The notes beneath the pieces were generated by a model. That model searched no databases and was not told the origin of the DNA. It saw only the letters and a program-made list of their open reading frames with translations. From JBFFMO01 sp041390025 (lineage in GTDB: Bacteria; Myxococcota_A; Bradymonadia; Bradymonadales; Bradymonadaceae), in contig JAWKQR010000006.1 in the NCBI GenBank assembly GCA_041390025.1, positions 169,013 to 233,012 on the forward strand: DNA of 64,000 bases. The letters are read 5' to 3'. This document shows positions 45,928 through 55,095 of the stretch, in pieces (positions within the stretch are counted from its first letter, which is position 1; each line of letters starts with the position of its first letter). A program made the translations under genes and the position numbers.

Positions 45928-47016
45928 ATGTTACTTCGATCACGTGCGTTACGAGTTGTTTTGGGGTCTGTGCTGGTGGGCGGTTTGGGGCTGAGCGCCT
46001 GCAAGAAAGCGGACTCGGCGGCTGCCGGTGCGGCGGTGGAAGAGCAGGTGGCGGCACGTGTGTCGGCCCCGAGCTCGCGGGTGCTGCGCTCAGCGGTGGC
46101 CTATGTCGGGACGGTTGGTTTTGAGCGTCCGATCAAGGTGCGGTCTCAGATTCCGGGGGTGGTCGACGAGCTGATCGCGGCGGAAGGGACGGATGTGACG
46201 GCGGGCGCGACCTTGACCCGAATCGTGGCACCGGAGGTCAAGGCGCGGCTTGACCAGGTGGAGGCCGAGATTCGGCGGGCCGAGGTGGAGCGTGCGTTTG
46301 TGTGCGGGGAGCTTGAGAAAGACGAGCGTTTGTCGCAGACGGGGACGATCGAGACGATTCGGGCCGAGACCACGCGCAAGAATTGCGCGTCGGCGACGGA
46401 CGCGGTGAGCGCGGCTAAAGCGCGTCGGGCCGAGGCGCGGGTGGTGCTTGGGCGCACTGTTGAGAAGGCCCCGTCGGATGGGCGTCTCCTAGAGTGGATG
46501 GTGGAGTCCGGCGAGTATGTCGGGTCGGGACAGATTCTCGGGGTTCTAGGAGCCGGGCCTCGATTGGTGAGTGTGCAGGTTTCGGAACCCGACCTTCTGC
46601 GTGGGATCAAGGCGGGCAGCCAAGCTGAGCTTCGTGTTGGTGAGCTTGTGGTCAGGACGACGGTTATCTCGGTGGCGCCGCGTGCGCTCGGGCCGTCGCG
46701 GTCGACACGTGTGGAGCTGGCGTTGCCAGAGGCCATGGCGGGAATTCCCGAGGGGATTTCGGTGGGGGTGGATTTTGTGTTGGCCGAGGAGTCGACGGAC
46801 ACGGCGTTGCCGGAGTCGGCCTTTGCCCGCGGGGTAGACAACGCCGTGTTTGTGGTCGAGTCGGGCGTAGCACGTCGTGTGGAAGTGACGCGGGGCCTGA
46901 ACCAGAAGGGCTGGGTGGCGGTCAAGACCGGGTTGAAGCCGGACCAGAAAGTCGTGGTGAGCAACGCGGACGGTCTGGTGGATGGACAGCATGTGTACGC
47001 GGTGGAGGTCCCATGA
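45928..47016 (+). CDS. RND efflux periplasmic adaptor (HlyD/MFP family) lipoprotein
   Basis: 362 residues from ATG 45928 with GGAGAGG upstream. The signal ends at GLGLSACKK, a lipobox. Adaptor layout: a half lipoyl motif (VRSQIPGVVDELIAAEGTDVTAGATL), an alpha-helical hairpin (about residues 105-165), the second lipoyl half (APSDGRLLEWMVESGEYVGSGQ), a beta-barrel and a membrane-proximal domain (VDNAVFVVESGVARRVEVTRG). It links the RND pump to the outer membrane factor. Overlaps the pump gene by 4 bp. Codons end mainly in G, unlike the neighbouring core genes. Confidence 0.92.
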   Translation: MLLRSRALRVVLGSVLVGGLGLSACKKADSAAAGAAVEEQVAARVSAPSSRVLRSAVAYVGTVGFERPIKVRSQIPGVVDELIAAEGTDVTAGATLTRIVAPEVKARLDQVEAEIRRAEVERAFVCGELEKDERLSQTGTIETIRAETTRKNCASATDAVSAAKARRAEARVVLGRTVEKAPSDGRLLEWMVESGEYVGSGQILGVLGAGPRLVSVQVSEPDLLRGIKAGSQAELRVGELVVRTTVISVAPRALGPSRSTRVELALPEAMAGIPEGISVGVDFVLAEESTDTALPESAFARGVDNAVFVVESGVARRVEVTRGLNQKGWVAVKTGLKPDQKVVVSNADGLVDGQHVYAVEVP

Positions 47017-50000
47017 GTTTCGCACAGACCGTTGTGGACAATCGGTATGCGGTTGGGGCGTTGACGCTGGCCGCCGCGATTTTTGGGGTGTTGGCCTACC
47101 TGACCCTGCCGATGCAGTTGTTTCCGGATACGGCGCCTCCGTTGATCAACGTCGTGACGATGTATCCGGGGGCGTCGGCCGAGGATGTGGCGCAAAACCT
47201 TAGCCGCCCTCTTGAGGAGGAGTTTGCGCGGTTGGAGGGGGTCAACAAGGTCAAGTCGTCGTCGCAGGACAATCTGAGTCTGGTGACGGTGGAGTTTAAT
47301 TACACTGAAGATGTGAATCTGGCGGCTGTCGACGCTCAGAACGCGTTGGCCCGGATTCGGGGGGATTTGCCGGGCGATATTCGTGAGCCGCAGGTGCTGA
47401 AGTTTTCGACGAGCGACCGGCCGATCATCACGGTGGGTGTGCGTTCAGCGCCGATGACTCTGGCGCGCGAAGCGGCTGAGGACGTGTTGGTGCCGCGGCT
47501 TCAACGGATCTCGGGTGTGGCCGGGGTGGACGTGTTTGGTGGGGCGCAGCGTTCGGTGCTGGTCGAGGTGGACTTGGCCAAGGCACGTGCGTTTGCGGTC
47601 CCGCTGGCGCGGGTGGTGGAGGCGATTGCCGGGCAGAATGTTTCGTCGCCGGCAGGTAGTTACCGCACAGAGACGACGCGCACGACGTTTCGCATCGAGG
47701 CCGAGGCGACGCGGCTTGAGGCGCTTTCGGCGATGGTGTTGCCGACGAGTGACGGGGTGCCGTTGCGTCTGGGAGACATCGCGACGATTTCGGATGGGGC
47801 GTTGGAGTCAGATGCGACGTTTGGCATCGACGGCAAGCGGGCGATCGCGATGCAGGTGTTTCGGGCCGAGGACGCCAACACGGTGGCTGTGGTCAACGGT
47901 GTGTTGGCCGAGGTGGAGCGGTTGCGTCGGGATTATCCGGACCTGGAGTTTTTGATCGGCGAGGAGAGCGCAACGTTTACGGAACGGTCGATTTCGAACC
48001 TATTGTCGAACGTGTGGCAGGCGTTGTTGTTGGCGTCGTTGCTGATTTTCTTGTTCATCGGGCGGGTCAAGGCGTCATTTGTGGCGGTGGTGTCGATGCC
48101 GCTTTCGTACGGGATGACGTTTGCGTTGATGAAGGTGTCGGGCACAGAGTTCAACATGGTGACCCTGACCGCGGTGATTCTGGCGGTGGGCATGGTCGTG
48201 GACGCCTCGGTGGTGGTGTTGGAAAACATCATCCGGAAGATGGACGAGGGCCTATCGCCTGAGCAGGCGGCCGTGGAAGGGACGGACGAGGTGTTTATGG
48301 CGGTGTTGGCCGGTGCAGCCACCACGATGGCTGTGCTTGTACCGCTTTTGTTTTTGAGCGGCTTTATCGGCAAGACGTTCGGGCCTTTGGCGCTGACGCT
48401 GTTGTATGCGTTCTTGAGCTCGGTGGTGGTGGCGTTGGTTTTGGTGCCGGTGTTGTCGTTGTACACCGGCGCGAGTCGGCTGGACGCGGTGGCGATGCGG
48501 GTGGCGATGCCGTTTAACCGAGTGATGGATGGCGTTCAGGCGGCCTATGGCGCGCTGTTGAGCGGGGCGTTGCAGTTTCGGTGGGTAACAATGGGGGTGG
48601 GGTTTTTGATGTTGGTGGCGGGTGGGGGCTTGATGGCGACCCGCGGCATGGAAGTGTTGCCCAAGATGGACGGTGGCAGCTTCTTTGTGTCGTTCCAGAC
48701 CGCGCCGGGCTCGTCTGTGGAGGCGACAACGGCCGCCGTGGCCGCGATCGAAGAGATCCTGGCTGGCGAGCCTGAGATCGTCAAAGTGCAGAGCCAGGCG
48801 GGGTTTGAGCAGGGCATGAAGATCAGCGCGACGTCGGGGGCTCAGGGCCCCACCCAGGGATTTATCACGGCGACCCTGACACCGCGCACGGAACGCGAGG
48901 ACACGATCTGGACGATTGAAGGTCGGGTGCGTAAGGCGGTGGCGAGGGTGCCGGGGATCGAGTCGTTTACGGTGCGAGAGCTCGGGAACTCGGCCAAGGC
49001 CACGACCTCGGCCCCGATTTTGGTGCGGGTGTCGGGGGTGGACCCGTTGATTTTGGACCGTTTGGGCGACGAGGTTCTGGTCGCGCTCGGCGAAGTGCCG
49101 GACGTGGTTCAGCCGGTGCGGAATTGGGAAATCGACCAGGAGCGTATGCAGGTCGACGTCGACACGTTGAGGGCGGCAGAACTTGGGTTGAGCCCGGCGC
49201 TGGTGGCCCGGCAGCTGATCATGGGCTCCGATGGGGTGGAGGCGGGAAGCCTGCGTGGAGTGTTTGGGGAATCGACGCCGATTCGTGTTCGGTACGCGCG
49301 TGCGATCGAGATGGAGGCTTCGGACCTGTTGGATTATCCGGTGGTGGCGAAGTCGGCGACGGGGCCGACGACGGTGCCGATGCGCGCGGTGGCGACGGTG
49401 ACGCCGGTGGTAGGACCGTCGGTGGTCACGCGTGAGGCGTACGTGCCAAACATCGAGGTTTCGGCGTTTGCCGGGGACATTCCGCTGAGCATGACCCTGA
49501 ATGTGGTCAAGGCGCGGATGGCCAAACTTGAGTTGCCGCGCGGGTACACGCTGGAAGTCGCTGGGGAGAGCAACGACCTGGCCGAGGCCCGAGGCAGTCT
49601 GCTGTGGGCGCTCGGGATCGCGGTGGTGGCGGTTTACCTGCTTTTGGTGGCGCAGCTGAAGTCGTGGTTGCACCCAGTGACGATCATGATGTCGGTGCCG
49701 TTGAGTCTGATCGGGGTGGGGTTGGCGTTGAAGCTTGGCGGCAAACCGATCTCGATGCCGGTGATGGTGGGGTTGATTTTGTTGGTGGGGATCGTGGTCA
49801 ACAACGCCATCATTCTGATCGAGTTCATCCGGCAGGCCCGCGACACGGGGACTCCACGTCGGCAGGCGTTGATGGATTCGGTGGCGATTCGTTTTCGGCC
49901 GATCATGATGACGTCGTTGTCGACGATCGTGGGCATGGTGCCGCTGGCGGCGGAGTGGGCGCTTGGGGCGGAGCGGTTTTCGCCGCTGGCGCTGGCCGTG

Positions 50001-50408
50001 CTGGGTGGGATGATCACGGCGACGTTTTTGACGTTGGTGATGATCCCGGTGCTCTACGACGTGTTGGACGATGTTTCTGTGAAGGTGGGGCGGTTGTTTG
50101 GGCGGTCGGCCATGGTGGCGTTGGTGCTTTTGGTGTTGCCGATGAACCTGTGGGCGGCCGAGCCCGAGGTTGCGATGAGTCTGGCCGAGGCCGAGCGATT
50201 GGCGGTTCGGACGAGCCATAGTTTGCAGGCGCAGTCCGAAGAAGTCGTGGCGATGGAAGAGAGCGCCGACCAGGCGTTGGCGCGGCGGCTGCCAAAGTTG
50301 GAGGTTCAGGCGGCGTACACGCGTTTGAGTGAGGTGGAGCCTGGGAATTTGACGTTGCCGATGGCGTTGCCAGGGCAGGAGCCGACCACGATGCAGCTTG
50401 GGAGATGA
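47013..50408 (+). CDS. RND efflux pump, in frame with the start of an outer membrane factor
   Basis: 1131-residue frame. Residues about 1-1030 are a complete HAE-type RND proton-driven pump: TM1 VGALTLAAAIFGVLAYLTLPMQLFP, porter domains, VILAVGMVVDASVVVLENIIRKM with a membrane Asp in TM4, and TM8-12 ending GGMITATFLTLVMIPVLYDVLDD. Without a stop the frame continues through a second signal-like helix (MVALVLLVLPMNLWA, ATG at 50112) into the first 80 residues of a TolC-type factor, then ends at TGA 50406-50408, where the downstream gene has lost frame. Either a genuine fusion or a lost pump stop codon. G-ending codons dominate. Confidence 0.9.
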   Translation: MSFAQTVVDNRYAVGALTLAAAIFGVLAYLTLPMQLFPDTAPPLINVVTMYPGASAEDVAQNLSRPLEEEFARLEGVNKVKSSSQDNLSLVTVEFNYTEDVNLAAVDAQNALARIRGDLPGDIREPQVLKFSTSDRPIITVGVRSAPMTLAREAAEDVLVPRLQRISGVAGVDVFGGAQRSVLVEVDLAKARAFAVPLARVVEAIAGQNVSSPAGSYRTETTRTTFRIEAEATRLEALSAMVLPTSDGVPLRLGDIATISDGALESDATFGIDGKRAIAMQVFRAEDANTVAVVNGVLAEVERLRRDYPDLEFLIGEESATFTERSISNLLSNVWQALLLASLLIFLFIGRVKASFVAVVSMPLSYGMTFALMKVSGTEFNMVTLTAVILAVGMVVDASVVVLENIIRKMDEGLSPEQAAVEGTDEVFMAVLAGAATTMAVLVPLLFLSGFIGKTFGPLALTLLYAFLSSVVVALVLVPVLSLYTGASRLDAVAMRVAMPFNRVMDGVQAAYGALLSGALQFRWVTMGVGFLMLVAGGGLMATRGMEVLPKMDGGSFFVSFQTAPGSSVEATTAAVAAIEEILAGEPEIVKVQSQAGFEQGMKISATSGAQGPTQGFITATLTPRTEREDTIWTIEGRVRKAVARVPGIESFTVRELGNSAKATTSAPILVRVSGVDPLILDRLGDEVLVALGEVPDVVQPVRNWEIDQERMQVDVDTLRAAELGLSPALVARQLIMGSDGVEAGSLRGVFGESTPIRVRYARAIEMEASDLLDYPVVAKSATGPTTVPMRAVATVTPVVGPSVVTREAYVPNIEVSAFAGDIPLSMTLNVVKARMAKLELPRGYTLEVAGESNDLAEARGSLLWALGIAVVAVYLLLVAQLKSWLHPVTIMMSVPLSLIGVGLALKLGGKPISMPVMVGLILLVGIVVNNAIILIEFIRQARDTGTPRRQALMDSVAIRFRPIMMTSLSTIVGMVPLAAEWALGAERFSPLALAVLGGMITATFLTLVMIPVLYDVLDDVSVKVGRLFGRSAMVALVLLVLPMNLWAAEPEVAMSLAEAERLAVRTSHSLQAQSEEVVAMEESADQALARRLPKLEVQAAYTRLSEVEPGNLTLPMALPGQEPTTMQLGR

Positions 50409-51423
50409 TCACGGATGTGTATCGGTTGAGGTGAGTGCGAGCCAGCCGATCTTTACCGGCTTTGGTCTGTCGTCGGCGCAGGCAGCCGCTGAGCAGGGCC
50501 ATGCCCGCTTTGGAGCGTCGGGAGCTGGCGTCGAAAGACGTTGTGTTGGAGGTGCGCGAAACCTACTACCGGGCGCTTGCTGCAGGGAGCTTTTGGCCGT
50601 GGCCGAGGCTTCGGTGGCGGCGCTAGAGGCAATGGAGGCCCGCATCACAGCGTTGATGGAAGCCGGGCGCGCGCACCGTGCCGATGTCAGTCAGGTGGTG
50701 TCGCGGGTGGCGACGGCGCGTGCACAGCGCGAGAAAGCTCGTGGTCAGTTTGAACTGTTGAAACTGCGGCTCAAGGTGTTGACAGGGGTTTCGACAAGCC
50801 AGGAGCTGGTGTTGATCGAGGCGTTTGCCGGTGTTTCACCCGGAACTGAGGTGTCGTTTGAGCAAGCGCTGGTCGAGCGCGGCGAGTTGAAGTTGGCGCG
50901 GATGAAGGCCGGGCTTGCGCAGACGCAGGTGGATGCGGCGTCGCGCGGGTTGTGGCCGCAGGTGGTGTTGCAGGGCGGGTACACGTTGGCCAATCCCAAC
51001 GAACGGTATTTTCCGGCAAGCGCAGAGTTCAACGATTCGTGGGACGTGAGTGTGGTGATGAGCTGGGTGGTGTGGGATTTCGGGGTCAACCTCGGCGAAC
51101 GCCGTGTGGCGCAGGCGCGGGCGCGTGCGGCGGAGCATGAGGTGGAGCATCTGCAGCAGATGACTGAGTTTGCGGTGGAGCAGACGGCGATAGAGCTTGA
51201 GAACGCAGACCGCGAGATCGTGGCGGCCGCCGAGAGTGTGACCGCGGCGCGGCAGACGTTTGAGGTGATTCAGCAACGCTTTGAGGAAGGGCGTGCGACG
51301 GCCACCGATGTGTTGACGGCCGAGCTGGACGTTACGCGGGCTGCGGCTGAGGTGGTGCAGTTGGAAGCAGCACGGCAGATGGCGTTGGCGCGGTTGAAGC
51401 GTTTTGGGGCGCTGTCCGATTAA
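50112..51423 (+). pseudogene. Outer membrane efflux factor (TolC family), frameshifted
   Basis: The TolC-like protein can be read only by changing frame: MVALVLLVLPMNLWAAEPEV... to about 50400 in the pump frame; EMITDVYRL (50402-50430) in the third frame; VEVSASQPIFTGFGLSSAQ (50431-50500); ERRELASKDVVLEVRETYYRALA (50510-50585); then LLAVAEASVAALEAM to the TAA at 51421-51423. The pieces match an unbroken outer membrane factor of about 435 residues with its coiled-coil hairpins. Four indels fall in about 200 bp, while 830 bp after them are intact, so local sequence error is as likely as decay. It completes the adaptor-pump-channel trio. Confidence 0.8.
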
Positions 51424-51431
51424 GTCAGCAA

Positions 51432-51447
51432 TCGTTCATTTGAACGA
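51432..51447 (+). terminator. Possible stem-loop after the efflux operon
   Basis: TCGTTCA-TT-TGAACGA, a 7-bp inverted repeat 9 bp after the outer-membrane-factor stop. The loop is too short for a full stem and no T-tract follows, so it is a weak candidate for a terminator or 3'-end hairpin. Confidence 0.35.
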
Positions 51448-51516
51448 CGAGGATGGTCGCGCGACCAGGCAAACGCGCCAAAAACACGGCAACGGTGACG
51501 ACCTCGACGATGACGA

Positions 51517-51654
51517 TCACCCAGACAGCTGCGCCGTCCAGATGTCGGGCTGTGTGGGCGGGCTCAAGTTGGGGTTGGCGTTCATGTTGAGCTTGATCAT
51601 CTTCGCGACCGCAAGAGCTGCTATAATCAGACTTGCGACGGATCGAGGTGACAT
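51517..51654 (-). CDS. Possible small membrane peptide
   Basis: 45 codons from ATG 51654, 15 bp after the NrfD-like stop on the same strand (MSPRSVASLIIAALAVAKMI...). One hydrophobic helix near the N-terminus and a polar tail. No clear ribosome site and no known family. It could be a small accessory subunit or chance. The rest of the 51448-51668 gap shows nothing else. Confidence 0.25.
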   Translation of the reverse strand: MSPRSVASLIIAALAVAKMIKLNMNANPNLSPPTQPDIWTAQLSG

Positions 51655-51668
51655 GTTTTGGAAAAAAA

Positions 51669-52903
51669 TCAGTCCTGGGCGTGGGCGCGGTTGGTCAGGA
51701 TGGGAATCGCTGCTTTGAGGAAGATGGTGTAGAGCAGCAGCCCGACGGCCCAGATGCCGACCATGACTTTCCACTCGAGCAAGGTGGGCGCGTATTCGAC
51801 GATTTCGTGGAGCGTGCTTGGAATGAATCCAGGGATGATAAGTCCCATACCTTTTTCAATCCAGACGCCGACAAACGTCATTACACATGCGGTGTTTAGC
51901 CACACAACGCTCGTCTTGGCTTTGGGGGTTAACAACATAATCGCAGCAGATGCGTTTAGGAAAATCGCTGTCCAAATCAAGGAACCAACCCGTGCTTGCC
52001 GTGCAGACCAAAGTACAAATACTGCGCAGACGACACGTGGGAGCCCCCTGTGTAGAACTCCGTAAACACTTCGGCGGCGAGCATGAATAGATTGAGGAGG
52101 ACGGTGACACGCATGATTTTAAGGAGTGTTAGAATGGGTCCGTCACCAAACTGAAACTTCGATAGTTTTCGGATGATCTGAAGTGACACAATCACAAAAG
52201 CCGGGCCTGAGACGAATGCAGACGCCAAAAACCGCGGCGCCAAGATCGCCGTATTCCAGAACGGCCGTCCGCCAAGCCCGCTGTAAAGAAACGCAGTGAC
52301 GGTATGAATCGAAACTGCCCAGGCGATGGATAAAAAGACAAACGGCAGGTACCACTTCGGGTTTGGCTTCTTGCCGATGAACCGCGTGTAGAGCAGGTAA
52401 CCCGCAACGTGGGCATTGATGAGCAGGTACCCATTGAGGACGATGACGTCCCAGGTCAACATCGAGACCGGCCAATTGAAGCGTCCGAGTCCGGGAATGA
52501 GGTGCCAAAAACGGTCAGGCCTGCCCAGATCGGCAACCACAAACAACAAGCACATGATCAACGCAGCAACTGCCAGCAACTCACCCAGAATCACGACGTC
52601 GTGCATTTCGTGATCGTCATACAGGTAGGCCGGGATGACCATCATCACAGCCCCGGCGGCAAGACCAACGAGGAACGTGAAATTCGAGATGTACAGACCC
52701 CATGAAACTTGGTCTGTCATCCCCGTCAACGCCATGCCGCTCGTGACCTGATGGGCCCAAGCGTTTGCACCCACCAATGCCAGTGCCGTCAAGAGGGTCA
52801 TCCACGCATAGAAATAGCGACTACCGTCAGTCGCCGAACGCAGGGCATGGAGCAAAAACTGAGGATAAGTAAGTGTGTGACGCGGCTGTTCCATGAGTTT
52901 CAC
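51669..52903 (-). pseudogene. NrfD/PsrC-type membrane quinol-oxidising subunit, single frameshift
   Basis: Two frames form one protein of about 411 residues. The first (52903 to 51977) has eight hydrophobic helices and typical motifs (SWGLYISNFTFLVGLAAGAV, LVVADLGRPDRFWHLIPGLGR, NGYLLINAHVAGYL) and ends ...HGKHGLVP at TGA. The second (51980 to 51669) resumes IWTAIFLNASAAIMLLTPK ... GVWIEKGMGLIIPGFIPSTLHEIVEY. Restoring one G in CCTTGATTTGG gives VPWIWTAIF, the expected continuous sequence. NrfD-type proteins take electrons from (mena)quinol. Overlaps the 4Fe-4S gene by 4 bp. Real mutation or sequencing error cannot be told apart here. Confidence 0.85.
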
Positions 52904-53823
52904 TTATCAAAGAAGTAGAAGAAACGAGGCCGTGTTCCGAGCTCTTCTTTAAGCACAAACACACGTTTGGTCGCCAGAACCTTGCGGATTTCTGAATTTG
53001 GGTCGAGCAGATTCCCAAAGACGCGTGCACCTGTTGGGCAGGCTTCGAGGCACGCGGGCAGTCGACCTTCACGGGTTCGATGCAGACAGAAATGGCACTT
53101 TTCAACGACGCCTTGCGGACGAATGCGATTGGAAAGGTAGGCCTGAACGGGGTTGATTTCTTCCGCCGGTATCTCAGGCTTGGCCCAATTGAAACGACGA
53201 GCGTGGTAGGGGCATGCTGCTTCGCAGTAGCGGCATCCAATACACCAGTTGTAGTCGACCACGACGATGCCGTCCTTCTCTTTCCAGGTCGCCTGCACGG
53301 GGCACACATGTACACAGGGCGGATTGTCGCACTGCTGGCACTGCACTGGCATGTAGTATCGATTCGGCTGCGGCACGGGATGTTCGTATGTGGAGTTTCC
53401 ACGCTCAAGGTCAATGCTGCCCTGCTCCATCTCGAGGACACGAATGTACGAGTTATTGGTCGTGCGATCGTGATTGTTCTCTTTGTGGCATGCCTCCGCG
53501 CATTTGCGACACCCGATGCAAATACTAAGATTGAGGGCATAACCGTACTGCACACCATCAAGCGGCTTGACGTCCTTTATGGTGACGTCAGCGCCATACT
53601 CCTCTTTGGTCGAGTGTGTCAGGCGCTCAAGGACACGTTCCATGTCTGATGGCGTGAGCTCTTTGTAGTGCTTTTGCACAAAGCTATCGAAATCGGACGA
53701 GGCGTCCCATTCCTGAAGGGGCGCAAGTGCACGCGCAAAGGCGGCGGCGCCGAGGGTGGCGCCGAACACTTTCATGGCATCACGTCGGGTGACGCCGCCC
53801 ACTGTGTTGGGCTTTTCAGTCAT
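52900..53823 (-). CDS. Tat-exported 4Fe-4S ferredoxin-type electron-transfer subunit
   Basis: 307 residues. The N-terminus GGVTRRDAMKVFGATLGAAAFA is a Tat signal with twin Arg. Cysteine clusters for four 4Fe-4S centres are visible: CIGCRKCAEACH, CQQCDNPPCVHVCP, CIGCRYCEAACPYH, and CHFC... ACLEACPTGA. This is the HybA/DsrO/NrfC-like partner of NrfD-type membrane proteins. It should pass electrons from the NrfD-like subunit to the tetraheme lipoprotein or to nitrate reductase on the periplasmic side. Overlaps neighbours by 4 and 8 bp. Confidence 0.92.
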   Translation of the reverse strand: MTEKPNTVGGVTRRDAMKVFGATLGAAAFARALAPLQEWDASSDFDSFVQKHYKELTPSDMERVLERLTHSTKEEYGADVTIKDVKPLDGVQYGYALNLSICIGCRKCAEACHKENNHDRTTNNSYIRVLEMEQGSIDLERGNSTYEHPVPQPNRYYMPVQCQQCDNPPCVHVCPVQATWKEKDGIVVVDYNWCIGCRYCEAACPYHARRFNWAKPEIPAEEINPVQAYLSNRIRPQGVVEKCHFCLHRTREGRLPACLEACPTGARVFGNLLDPNSEIRKVLATKRVFVLKEELGTRPRFFYFFDK

Positions 53824-54409
53824 GCTGTGGCTCGTTGGTCAGAAAACGGTCTTTGGGCGGAAACACAGGCATACCCTGCGGGAAGGCCGGCGCGTGGACG
53901 TCATGGCAATGCATACAGCTCATCCGAGTTCTTGGACCTTTGCTCAAGTCCCAATAACCGTTCATGCCACCGTGTGCGCCGTCGTTAAAATCACGGAGTT
54001 TAGCGCCATGGCACTGACCACACAGTTGCAGGGTATCGGCTAATGCAAGCGACTCTCCGTTAGCGAGCCTCAAACGATCGCGGTCTTCGGGGTGGTGACA
54101 GCTTTGACAATCAAGAGTCCCGTGGGAGAAGACCATATCTTTGTGAAAGCCTTGAAGCTCATGAGCCTTTCGGGCAGGTACGTCTCCTCCCAGTCCCATC
54201 TCGTGGCAGGTTGAACACGCCACACCAATGGTCTGGCCCCTTATGTCTTTTTGTTCAGTATTTACCTGTCCAAACGCTGAAGGGAGCACAACTGTTGTTG
54301 CGAACTTCGGAGCCGGAGTAGGGACATCCTCTGCCGTTGAGAATGTGTCCTTCTGGCAGCTCGATATCCCAAAGAGGCATATCAGTGTGCAAAAAACGCG
54401 GGTGAACAT
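53816..54409 (-). CDS. Tetraheme c-type cytochrome lipoprotein
   Basis: 197 residues from ATG 54409; upstream codons to 54499 lack a ribosome site and precede the signal. MFTRVFCTLICLFGISSCQKD has lipobox ISSC. Four CXXCH haem sites: CSTCH, CQSCH, CGQCH and CMHCH, spaced as in doubled-motif multihaem cytochromes. It is the first gene of the operon with the Tat 4Fe-4S and NrfD-like genes and probably completes a quinol:periplasm electron route in place of NapC. Confidence 0.88.
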   Translation of the reverse strand: MFTRVFCTLICLFGISSCQKDTFSTAEDVPTPAPKFATTVVLPSAFGQVNTEQKDIRGQTIGVACSTCHEMGLGGDVPARKAHELQGFHKDMVFSHGTLDCQSCHHPEDRDRLRLANGESLALADTLQLCGQCHGAKLRDFNDGAHGGMNGYWDLSKGPRTRMSCMHCHDVHAPAFPQGMPVFPPKDRFLTNEPQHD

Positions 54410-54762
54410 TTGAGGTCCGACAGGTCGAGTTTCTAGATGCTGAGCCAAATGCAATGTGCTCGGTGCGGTGCAGGGTTCAGCAAGCGTTGTGCCGTTCAAT
54501 CGACATTTGTTGAAGTTGATCCAAGGTGTTTAAAAAGCACGAAAATTTCTTTGCCTCGTGGGTTCTGCTCTTCACAAGCCCGCGCGTTTTTTTCGCCGCT
54601 GTCGCTTCCGCGTAAATTTTACACCTGTTACATGTTTGTCCCTTGTTGGTTGGGGGGGATTTTCCTGAAGCTCAATAAAGGGTTAGGAACTCCTGTCCTT
54701 TGTGGATTTGGGTGGAACGCCTTTTGAAGTGGTTTGGCCCTACTGGAAAAAGGAGTACATAC
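54410..54762. other. Divergent intergenic region of the nitrate reductase locus
   Basis: 353 bp between the divergent cytochrome and napD starts. It should hold both promoters. It includes TTGATCCAAGG and TGTTACATGTTTGTCC, but no palindrome good enough to name an FNR, NarL or similar site, and no terminator. AAAAAGGAG precedes napD at 54748-54756. Base composition is lower in GC than the core genes. Confidence 0.6.
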
Positions 54763-55095
54763 ATGCCCGTCAGTTCCCTCGTTGTAACCCTCCATGATGA
54801 GCTCTCAGAGCGTATGGCAGCACTCTCACAGATGGAGAGCACCACCTATCTAACGGTTGGTGAGATCGTGGGCCGCGTGCATGTCCCTGTGGTGTGTGAG
54901 TCGGAGTCCCTGTCCCAAGGAGAAGCACACGTTCGAGAACTGATGGCCATGCGTGGTGTGGTGTTCGTGGACGTGGTGATGGTGGATTTCTCGGATTTGG
55001 AAGAGATCAATGAGTCGACGCGTGAGCGCCGAATTCGCCCCGAAGTAGAGTGGGAACTGGACCTGCTTGCTGAGTCTGACAGGAGTGATGGATGA
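54763..55095 (+). CDS. napD: NapD-like maturation chaperone
   Basis: 110 residues from ATG 54763 (AGGAG 8 nt upstream). It begins MPVSSLVVTLHDELSERM and has the ferredoxin-like beta-alpha-beta pattern (VGEIVGRVHVPVVCE ... GVVFVDVVMVDFSD) of NapD, which binds the Tat signal of NapA and delays export until molybdenum cofactor is inserted. Size and position just before napA with an ATGA overlap support this; the sequence match alone is moderate. Confidence 0.75.
   Translation: MPVSSLVVTLHDELSERMAALSQMESTTYLTVGEIVGRVHVPVVCESESLSQGEAHVRELMAMRGVVFVDVVMVDFSDLEEINESTRERRIRPEVEWELDLLAESDRSDG

Noticed and set aside
48252..50219. 655-codon minus-strand frame opposite the RND pump
   Set aside because: His/Arg/Gln-rich shadow produced by the G-biased pump codons.
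54500..54520. FNR box in the nap divergent region (TTGATCCAAGG)
   Set aside because: Only one half of TTGATN4ATCAA is present.
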